This document shows positions 1 to 5,207 of a stretch of 5,534 nt of DNA, piece after piece. The number at the start of each line of letters is the position of its first letter. Positions within the stretch are counted from its first letter, which is position 1. The position numbers and the translations under genes were made by a program. The DNA is taken from NCBI GenBank assembly GCA_946480585.1, contig CAMLKQ010000162.1:1-5534 (forward strand), written 5' to 3'. The notes beneath the pieces are model-generated. The model saw only the letters and a program-made list of their open reading frames with translations, did not search any database and was not told where the DNA came from. Source of the stretch: an uncultured Kangiella sp. GTDB lineage: Bacteria > Pseudomonadota > Gammaproteobacteria > Enterobacterales > DSM-103792.

Positions 1-1626
1 GTCAACAATGTGCTGGTGCTGATCGATGGCCGCAAGCTCAACAATCCGTCACTTGCCGGTCCCGATCTGGCGGGCCTGTCGTTGCACGATATCGATCGCA
101 TCGAAGTGCTCTACGGCAGCGCTGGCGCGCTGTACGGCGACCAGGCTACCGCTGGCGTAGTACTGATCCACACAACTGCGGCGAACGAGCACACGCTGCG
201 CGTGTCCGCCGGCCGCGCCAGCGATGATGGCGAACGTTACCGGCTCGCTGCCGGTCATCGCTTTGACAACGGCCTGCATGGCCGCTTCGCCAGTGAAAAA
301 TGGCTCAGCGACAACTACCGCGACAACAACGAGCAGAACCGCCGTTACGACAGCATCGCCATTGGCTACGACGGTGACAGCTGGCAGCTAAAGCTCGACG
401 GCCAAGCGAGCGACGAACAGTTGCGCCTGCCCGGCAGCCTCAGCCGTGACCAGCGCGACGCTGACCGCCAGCAAAGCCTGACGCCCGCGGATTTCAGCGA
501 GCGCGATACCGATGCTTGGCATCTCGGCGCGCGCGTTGACCTCAGCGAACACTGGCAGCTGCTGGTCGATGGCAACCAGCGCGAAGAAAACGGCACCGGA
601 GCGCTCTATGCGTCGCCCTATCGCAGCCGCACCGAATTGTCGGCGTGGCAACCGCGCGTCAGTGGCACGTTGGCAGAGATCGGTCTGCTGTTCGGCATCG
701 ATGCCGAAGATGCCGAGACCGAAACCGATTACGGCTTTGGCAGCAATCCAATCGATCAGCAGAGCCGCGATCTGTACGGCCAGTTGCAATGGCCGCTGAG
801 CGATACCGTGGCGCTCACGGCCGGTGGTCGTCACAGCCGCTTTGAAGCGGATCACAAGCTCGCCGAGCGCGTGCAGCAATCCTTGAACGCCTGGCAACTC
901 GCGGCGCGTTGGACGCTGACCGACAGCCAGCACCTGTTCCTGCGCCGCGACGACAGCTTTCGCTGGCCGAGCGCCGACGAAAACGGTTTTATCGAACCGG
1001 ATCGGGAACGACTGGACCCACAGCAAGCCGCGTCATGGGAGCTCGGTTGGCAATGGCAAAGCGCACGTCTCGACAGCACGATCACGCTGTACCGCTTGCA
1101 ACTGCAGGATGAAATTTTCTACGACCCGAGCGCCGACGGCCCGTTCGGTCCCGGCACCGGCGCGAACGTGAATCTCAATGCGAGCCGACGTGAAGGCCTC
1201 ACCGTGCGCGGTGGCTGGCAATTCGATGAGCGTTGGTGGGGCCACTTCAATGCGAGCGCTGTTGATGCGCGCTACGACAGCGGCAGTTTTTCCGGCAACC
1301 GGGTGCCGTTCGTTGCCAAACGACAAGCCGGCGCCGGCCTGTCGTGGCAGGCCAGCGACGCAATGCAGTTTTACGTTGATGCGCAGTACACCGGCCCGCG
1401 CCATTTCGCCGGTGACAACGCCAACAGCGCGCCGCTGCTCGGCGGCTACACGCTGTTCAATGTCGCCGCCAACTGGTCGTGGTCGCACTACCAACTCGCC
1501 CTGCGCATCGACAATGTCAGCGACAAGCGCTACGACGGTTTCGCCGGCGTGTCTGCCTGGGGGCCGGCGTACTATTATCCGGCGGCAGGGCGGCAGGTTG
1601 AGGTAACAGTGACGGCGGCGTTTTGA
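1..1626 (+). CDS. TonB-dependent outer-membrane receptor, BtuB-like, 5'-truncated by the window
   Basis: This is the 3' part of a gene for a TonB-dependent outer-membrane receptor, probably for vitamin B12 or other corrinoids. The frame is open from base 1 with no real start; the apparent GTG at base 10 falls inside the plug motif VLVLIDGRKLN, so translation begins upstream. There are 541 visible residues. Residues 1-59 are the end of the plug domain, including IDRIEVLYGSAGALYGDQA (31-49) followed by GVVLIHTT. The rest is a beta-barrel rich in alternating aromatic and polar strands. The C-terminus has the family pattern: LRIDNVSDKRYDGF from residue 501, then YYYPAAGRQVEVTV and a terminal phenylalanine, the usual outer-membrane assembly signal. 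The signal peptide and TonB box are not in view. BtuB of E. coli is about 594 residues mature, so perhaps 60-100 residues are missing. Receptor identity is secure. Corrinoid specificity is inferred from the downstream adenosyltransferase and ABC genes; a siderophore or heme receptor cannot be excluded. Confidence 0.92.
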   Translation, partial: VNNVLVLIDGRKLNNPSLAGPDLAGLSLHDIDRIEVLYGSAGALYGDQATAGVVLIHTTAANEHTLRVSAGRASDDGERYRLAAGHRFDNGLHGRFASEKWLSDNYRDNNEQNRRYDSIAIGYDGDSWQLKLDGQASDEQLRLPGSLSRDQRDADRQQSLTPADFSERDTDAWHLGARVDLSEHWQLLVDGNQREENGTGALYASPYRSRTELSAWQPRVSGTLAEIGLLFGIDAEDAETETDYGFGSNPIDQQSRDLYGQLQWPLSDTVALTAGGRHSRFEADHKLAERVQQSLNAWQLAARWTLTDSQHLFLRRDDSFRWPSADENGFIEPDRERLDPQQAASWELGWQWQSARLDSTITLYRLQLQDEIFYDPSADGPFGPGTGANVNLNASRREGLTVRGGWQFDERWWGHFNASAVDARYDSGSFSGNRVPFVAKRQAGAGLSWQASDAMQFYVDAQYTGPRHFAGDNANSAPLLGGYTLFNVAANWSWSHYQLALRIDNVSDKRYDGFAGVSAWGPAYYYPAAGRQVEVTVTAAF

Positions 1627-1726
1627 GTGAGGTTGTGGCGGCTTAAATGATTTCGGATAGCCGAGCATTACGTGTCCGGAACGCTCACCCACAACTTGAT
1701 GTGATAATTCCCATTAGAGAATCCTG
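1627..1726 (+). other. Receptor-cobO spacer with potential RNA fold
   Basis: This 100-base gap between the receptor stop and the adenosyltransferase start has no ORF of note. It can fold: GTTGTGG at 1632-1638 is complementary to CCACAAC at 1689-1695, and between them CGGCT at 1639-1643 can pair with AGCCG at 1659-1663, with a further short GAGC/GCTC pairing (1663-1666 with 1683-1686, overlapping by one base). No T-run follows, so it is not an intrinsic terminator. The GCCACTG and B12-box elements of a cobalamin riboswitch are absent and the spacer is too short for one. The fold could be an mRNA processing or stability element, or chance. It was judged by eye with no energy calculation. Confidence 0.3.
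1700..1708 (+). promoter_or_regulatory. Possible extended -10 promoter element before cobO
   Basis: TGTGATAAT matches an extended sigma-70 -10 element: TGN followed by GATAAT, 5 of 6 matches to TATAAT, in an unusually AT-rich patch of otherwise GC-rich DNA. No convincing -35 hexamer stands about 17 bases upstream; an extended -10 can partly replace it. Transcription would start near 1715, giving a leader of only about 12 bases that still includes the AGAGA ribosome site. It could allow the adenosyltransferase and transporter genes to be expressed independently of the receptor. This is a motif match only. Confidence 0.25.
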
Positions 1727-2332
1727 ATGACCGAAGACAGCAACACCCGCCACCAACAGAAAATGGCGAAACTGAAAACGCAGGTCGATGCCGGCATTGC
1801 TGCCGCAAGCGAGGAGCGCGGCCTTGTGCTGCTGCTGACCGGTGACGGCAAAGGCAAGACCAGCTCGGCGTTTGGTATGGTGCTGCGCAGCCTCGGTTAC
1901 GGCCATAAAGTGGCAGTGGTGCAGTTTATCAAAGGCGTGCAACTGTCCGGTGAGGAAATTTTCCTGCGCGAGCAGCGGCCGGATGTGCCGTTCTACCAGA
2001 TGGGCACCGGTTTCACCTGGGACACACAAGACCGCAGTGGCGACATCGCGGCGGCTGAACGCACCTGGGCGGTAGCCGAACAGCACTTGCGTGATCCGGC
2101 GCTGCAACTGGTGGTGCTCGACGAACTCACCTACATGCTGAGCTTTCGTTATCTGGATGAAGCGCGCGTGCTCACTACGATACGCGAACGGCCGCCGGGC
2201 CAGAGCGTGGTGATCACCGGACGCGGTGGCGGCAGCGCGCTGCGCGAACTGGCCGATACGGTTGCGGAAGTGCAGGACATCAAGCACGCCTTCCGCGCCG
2301 GCATCAAGGCGCGGCCGGGCGTGGATTACTGA
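1727..2332 (+). CDS. cobO: Corrinoid adenosyltransferase (CobO/BtuR/CobA type)
   Basis: A cytoplasmic ATP:co(I)rrinoid adenosyltransferase that transfers the 5'-deoxyadenosyl group of ATP to reduced cobalt, making the adenosyl form of cobyrinate diamide or of imported corrinoid. The 201 residues match the usual length of the family. The N-terminal segment HQQKMAKLK is typical. The P-loop GDGKGKTS is at 39-46, within LLLTGDGKGKTSSAFG. The GTGFTW substrate-pocket segment is at 93-98, a Walker B-like VLDELTY at 130-136, ITGRGGG at 163-169, and the C-terminal KHAFRAGIKARPGVDY at 186-201 is characteristic of this family rather than of the PduO or EutT types. ATG 1727 is chosen because AGAGA at 1716-1720 lies 6 bases upstream and the N-terminus fits the family. 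Next to transporter genes and without cobyrinate synthesis genes in view, it most likely serves salvage of imported B12. The next gene starts 9 bases after its stop. Confidence 0.95.
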   Translation: MTEDSNTRHQQKMAKLKTQVDAGIAAASEERGLVLLLTGDGKGKTSSAFGMVLRSLGYGHKVAVVQFIKGVQLSGEEIFLREQRPDVPFYQMGTGFTWDTQDRSGDIAAAERTWAVAEQHLRDPALQLVVLDELTYMLSFRYLDEARVLTTIRERPPGQSVVITGRGGGSALRELADTVAEVQDIKHAFRAGIKARPGVDY

Positions 2333-2341
2333 ATCGACATC

Positions 2342-3286
2342 ATGCAAAGATTCGGCAGCTTTCTACGCAAACGGGGTGTTGCTTCCGCACGGACAGCACT
2401 GCGGCGCGTGCTATCTGGCGCAGTGTTGGCAAGCGTTTTCTTCGGTGGCATGGTTCACAGCCGTGAGCCGCCACGGCGCGTGGTTTCATTGTCGCTGTGC
2501 GTCGATGAATTGGTATTGACGTTGGCCGAACCGACACAGGTGCGCGCGGTGTCGCGGCTTGCGGCAGATCCGCGCTACAGCCGCGTCTGGCAACTGGCGC
2601 AAGTGCTGCCACGGCACGATGGCTTGGCTGAACAAGTGGTGGCGCTTGAGCCCGATTTGGTGATCGCCGCCAGTTTCGAACAAGGCAGAACCACGGAGCT
2701 GTTGCGCCAGCTGGGCATTGAAGTGCGCACACTGCCCAGCCCGAGCACGCTTGCCGACGTGCCGGCCTCGCTGCGGCTGCTCGCCGGCTGGTTAGGCACG
2801 GAGGCGCGAACCGAGCGCTTGCTGGCTCAGTGGCAACACACGCTGGATGCCGCCAAACGCAACGCGATTACAACGAGCACCGATGTCAGCTCACTGAGCC
2901 ACACCAGACCAATGCCACTGGCACTCAGCCTGGCACCGAATGCGTACAGCCCCGGTCAACTTTCACTGAAAAATGAATTGCTGCGCTGGACCGGTTACCG
3001 CACCGCGGCCGACGAGCTCGGCTTGCGCTACGACAGCGAACTGACGCTGGAGCAGATCGTACTGCTGCAACCGGATGTGCTGTTTCTGGAAGAGCAGCAA
3101 GGCAACCGCGATGCGCTCGCCTACCGCGTGCTGGAGCACCCGGCGCTGCGGCACAGCAAAATGCAGCGCGTCGCCGTCACCAGTGCCGACTGGCTCTGCC
3201 CCGGCCTTGGCGTCGCCGCGATGGCAGCGGAACTGGCGCACGCGCGCGACACGCTGTTCGCAGCCAAAATGGAACCGTCGCAATGA
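2342..3286 (+). CDS. btuF: Periplasmic corrinoid-binding protein of ABC importer, BtuF-like
   Basis: A 314-residue class III periplasmic binding protein (BtuF/FepB fold), expected to capture cobamide in the periplasm and dock on the permease. Residues 1-40 look like a Sec signal peptide with a long basic N-region (R3, R9, K10, R11, R17, R21, R22), a hydrophobic core at 23-37 (VLSGAVLASVFFGGM) and a plausible cleavage after VHS (38-40). The mature protein opens with RRVVSLSLCVDELVLTLA, the typical first strand of this group, followed by a lobe ending in ALEPDLVIAA. A second lobe includes LEQIVLLQPDVLFLEE and ends in TSADWLCPGLGVAAMAAEL. No lipobox is seen. There is no good Shine-Dalgarno site before ATG 2342, so translation is probably coupled to the adenosyltransferase gene ending 9 bases earlier. 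An internal GTG at codon 23 is a possible alternative start. The 3' end overlaps the permease gene by ATGA. Family assignment is firm; ligand specificity rests on context. Confidence 0.88.
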   Translation: MQRFGSFLRKRGVASARTALRRVLSGAVLASVFFGGMVHSREPPRRVVSLSLCVDELVLTLAEPTQVRAVSRLAADPRYSRVWQLAQVLPRHDGLAEQVVALEPDLVIAASFEQGRTTELLRQLGIEVRTLPSPSTLADVPASLRLLAGWLGTEARTERLLAQWQHTLDAAKRNAITTSTDVSSLSHTRPMPLALSLAPNAYSPGQLSLKNELLRWTGYRTAADELGLRYDSELTLEQIVLLQPDVLFLEEQQGNRDALAYRVLEHPALRHSKMQRVAVTSADWLCPGLGVAAMAAELAHARDTLFAAKMEPSQ

Positions 3287-4320
3287 GTGCTGCAACCGAT
3301 GTTCGTATCCGATCAGCCAGTACGCGTAATGACCATGCAGGCAAAGTCGCGACAGCCCTGCTGGTGGCGCTGCTGCTGTTGCTGCTGCTTGCCATCAGCC
3401 TGGGCAAAGTCACTTTCACGCCCGTGGAGATCGTGCAGTCGCTGCGCGATGACACGCCATCGCTGGTGCGCACCATTGTGTTCGACATACGCTTGCCGCG
3501 GGCGCTGCTGGCGGCGCTGGTTGGCGCGACACTCGCGCTGGCGGGCGCCGCGTTGCAGGGCGTGTTTCGCAATCCGCTCGCCGAGCCGGGTTTGATTGGC
3601 GTGTCCAGTTGCGCCTCGCTCGGTGCGGTGCTGGCCATTTATTACGGCCTCAGTCAAATCGCCTGGTTTATCTTGCCGACGTTGGCGATCGTCGGCGCGT
3701 TGTTCGGCGTGACAGCGATGCTGCTGCTGGCCGGGCGGCGCGCCGCAACCGTGACCCTGCTGCTCGCTGGTGTGGCGGTGAATGCGTTTGCCGGCTCCTG
3801 CGTTGCGCTGGCACTCAATCTGGCACCGAACCCCTATGCAATGTCGGAGATGGTGTATTGGTTGCTCGGCTCACTCGCCAATCGCAGCCATGCGGAGTTG
3901 CAGCTGGTGTTGCCGTTTATCGTGATCGGTCTGCTGCTCTGTTGGCGCCAGCGCCGCTTGCTCGATGCCTTGAGCCTCGGCGAAGACACCGCGCAATCGC
4001 TTGGCTTCGCCGTCAACCACCAACGCTTGCTGCTGTTGCTCGGCGTTGCGCTCGCAGTCGGCGCAGCGGTGTCGGTCAGCGGCAGCATCGGTTTTGTCGG
4101 CTTGTTCATTCCGCATCTGCTGCGCCCGGTGGTCGGTCAGCAGCCGAGCCGGCTGCTCGGGCTCAGCGCGCTTGCCGGTGCGGTGTTTTTGCTGGCGGCG
4201 GATGTATTGGTGCAGCAGATCCCCAGCGCTCAGGAACTCAAAGTGGGCGTAATCACCGCGTTGGTCGGCGCGCCGTTTTTCCTGCTGCTGGTACTGCGCC
4301 ACCGGAGCCTGTCGACATGA
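3283..4320 (+). CDS. btuC: ABC transporter permease, FecCD/BtuC family
   Basis: An inner-membrane permease of 345 residues, the usual length for BtuC/FecD/FhuB-type subunits, which work as homodimers with about ten membrane helices each. The first helix is the leucine-rich segment at about 22-41. Family landmarks are RLPRALLAALVGA (70-82), then LAGAALQGVFRNPLAEPGLIG (86-106) and VSSCASLGAV, a middle segment LALNLAPNPYAMSEMVYWLLG, and the strongly conserved GFVGLFIPHLLR at 270-281 near the ATPase-coupling region. It ends in GAPFFLLLVLRH, also typical. The start ATG at 3283 overlaps the binding-protein stop by ATGA, with GGA at 3271-3273 as a weak ribosome site, so translational coupling is likely. 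The stop overlaps the ATPase start in the same way. It should translocate the corrinoid released by the binding protein. By sequence alone it could belong to a heme or siderophore importer; the adenosyltransferase in the cluster favours B12. Confidence 0.92.
   Translation: MSAATDVRIRSASTRNDHAGKVATALLVALLLLLLLAISLGKVTFTPVEIVQSLRDDTPSLVRTIVFDIRLPRALLAALVGATLALAGAALQGVFRNPLAEPGLIGVSSCASLGAVLAIYYGLSQIAWFILPTLAIVGALFGVTAMLLLAGRRAATVTLLLAGVAVNAFAGSCVALALNLAPNPYAMSEMVYWLLGSLANRSHAELQLVLPFIVIGLLLCWRQRRLLDALSLGEDTAQSLGFAVNHQRLLLLLGVALAVGAAVSVSGSIGFVGLFIPHLLRPVVGQQPSRLLGLSALAGAVFLLAADVLVQQIPSAQELKVGVITALVGAPFFLLLVLRHRSLST
4304..4307 (+). promoter_or_regulatory. Ribosome binding site that fixes the btuD start
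   Basis: GGAG inside the end of the permease gene lies 9 bases before ATG 4317. It matters because the ATPase frame is open much further upstream (to about 3609) with no stop, so an automatic caller could choose a start that makes a false 509-residue protein. The site, the ATGA overlap and the beginning of ABC homology soon after all support 4317. Confidence 0.6.
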
Positions 4321-5138
4321 GCGAGCAGCAATCATCGTTGGTGGTCAGCGCGCCACCGCAAGACGCCTCGACAGCGCCATTGCTGCACGCCAATGGCTTG
4401 CACGCCGGTTACGGCGCACGGCCGGTGCTGCGCGATATCGCGCTCCGCATTGCGCCGGGTGAATGCATTGCCCTGCTCGGGCCGAACGGTGCCGGCAAAA
4501 GCAGTTTGCTGAAAGTGTTGGCCGGATTGTTGCCCGCAACGGCCGGCACCATCACCATCGCGGGCAAAGCACTGCCGGCGTGGCGTGCCGATGCGCTCGC
4601 CAAACAGCGCGCCTATCTCGGCCAACACGCCGAGGTGCACTGGCCACTGCCGGTGCGCGATGTGGTCGCACTGGGGCGCTTGCCTTACGGCCATCGGCAG
4701 CTGACGCCGCACGACGAACACTGCATTGACACGGCCATGCAGGCAGCCGATGTTCACGCGCTGGCGCAGCGGCCTGTCACCGCGTTGTCGCAAGGAGAGC
4801 GGGCGCGAGTGTTGATTGCGCGGCTGTTTGCCACCGAAGCGCCATTGCTGCTCGCCGACGAGCCGACCGCCGCACTCGATTTGGCGCATCAACATCAGCT
4901 GATGCAGTTGTTCCGTCAACATTGCCAGCGCGGCGGCGGCGCCGTGTTGGTGCTGCACGATTTGAATCTGGCGGCGCGCTATTGCGATCGCGTGCTGTTG
5001 TTGCAGCACGGCGAAATGGTGGGGCAAGGCAGTCCGACTGAAGTGTTGACCGCCGCGCAACTGGCGGCGGTCTATGGCGTTGAGGCAGAAGTGCTACAAC
5101 GCGGCGACGGCTTGCAACTCTTGTTCGCACCGCGCTGA
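4317..5138 (+). CDS. btuD: ABC transporter ATP-binding protein, BtuD/FepC family
   Basis: The cytoplasmic ATPase of the importer, 273 residues. All nucleotide-binding motifs are intact: Walker A GPNGAGKS at 55-62, Q-loop glutamine at Q103 (AYLGQH), signature LSQGE at 157-161, Walker B LLLADE at 177-182 followed by PTAALD, and the H-loop histidine H214 in VLHDLNLA. VRDVVALGRLPYGH at 113-126 is typical of the corrinoid/heme/ferric-siderophore importer subfamily. About 20 residues rich in S, A, P and Q come before the ABC domain; this leader is unconserved in appearance but follows from the start chosen. The ATG at 4317 overlaps the permease stop and has GGAG 9 bases upstream. The frame stays open upstream into the permease gene, but that part is a shadow in another frame with no family resemblance. 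As the last gene of the run it completes the transporter. The HmuV-type heme ATPases are the nearest alternative; neighbours favour B12. Confidence 0.93.
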   Translation: MSEQQSSLVVSAPPQDASTAPLLHANGLHAGYGARPVLRDIALRIAPGECIALLGPNGAGKSSLLKVLAGLLPATAGTITIAGKALPAWRADALAKQRAYLGQHAEVHWPLPVRDVVALGRLPYGHRQLTPHDEHCIDTAMQAADVHALAQRPVTALSQGERARVLIARLFATEAPLLLADEPTAALDLAHQHQLMQLFRQHCQRGGGAVLVLHDLNLAARYCDRVLLLQHGEMVGQGSPTEVLTAAQLAAVYGVEAEVLQRGDGLQLLFAPR

Positions 5139-5155
5139 CGGCATTGCCGTCGCGC
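5132..5155. terminator. Hairpin over the btuD stop codon, no T-run
   Basis: GACGGC at 5137-5142 and GCCGTC at 5146-5151 form a perfect 6-bp stem with loop ATT. It extends by GCGC/GCGC (5132-5135 with 5152-5155) if T5136 bulges out, giving about 10 bp. The stop codon 5136-5138 lies in the stem. Only AAGTT follows on the + strand, so it is not a classical intrinsic terminator. It may protect the mRNA 3' end or act with Rho. Read on the other strand there is no T-run either. Confidence 0.3.
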
Positions 5156-5176
5156 AAGTTGCACACCGCCTTCCGC

Positions 5177-5207
5177 AAAAAAGCTCAGCTGGCTTCCGCC
5201 AGCAGCT
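5177..5207 (-). terminator. Intrinsic terminator of the convergent minus-strand gene
   Basis: On the minus strand the RNA reads a stem GCUGGC (5203-5198), a GGAA tetraloop (5197-5194) and GCCAGC (5193-5188). Two bulged bases (5187-5186) follow, then an outer AGCU/AGCU pairing (5207-5204 with 5185-5182) and a run of six U at 5182-5177. This is a compact GC-rich hairpin with a stable GNRA-type loop leading into a U-tract, as expected for Rho-independent termination. The stop codon TGA (5187-5185) lies within the hairpin, so the last codons also encode the terminator. On the + strand no T-run follows, so it should act only on the minus-strand gene. Confidence 0.75.

Noticed and set aside
388..1692. 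Minus-strand open frames of 212 and 219 codons opposite the receptor gene
   Set aside because: Shadows of the receptor frame; composition is alanine/arginine/glutamine-rich without recognisable motifs or ribosome sites.
1700..1722. GTGATAATTCCC resembling a riboswitch-like GTG-AATTCC segment before cobO
   Set aside because: The surrounding conserved parts of a cobalamin riboswitch are missing and the spacer is only 100 bases, too short to hold one.
1685..2347. Long minus-strand open frame (220 codons) antisense to the adenosyltransferase gene
   Set aside because: It mirrors the codon structure of the true gene in GC-rich DNA, resembles no family I know, and the + strand protein has every adenosyltransferase motif.
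2914..2920. GCCACTG, a core element of cobalamin riboswitches
   Set aside because: It lies inside the binding-protein coding sequence and no B12 box (GGAGACC-GCC type) or other riboswitch element follows; a single 7-base match is expected by chance.
3609..4316. Upstream extension of the ATPase frame that would give a 509-residue fusion
   Set aside because: This stretch overlaps the whole second part of the permease gene, its translation is arginine-rich and unlike any ABC protein, and ATG 4317 has GGAG and the ATGA overlap typical of this operon.
4332..5060. Minus-strand open frame (242 codons) opposite the ATPase gene
   Set aside because: The product is rich in Q, R and H with no domain logic, as expected of an antisense shadow of a GC-rich gene. 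The ATPase motifs on the + strand are complete.
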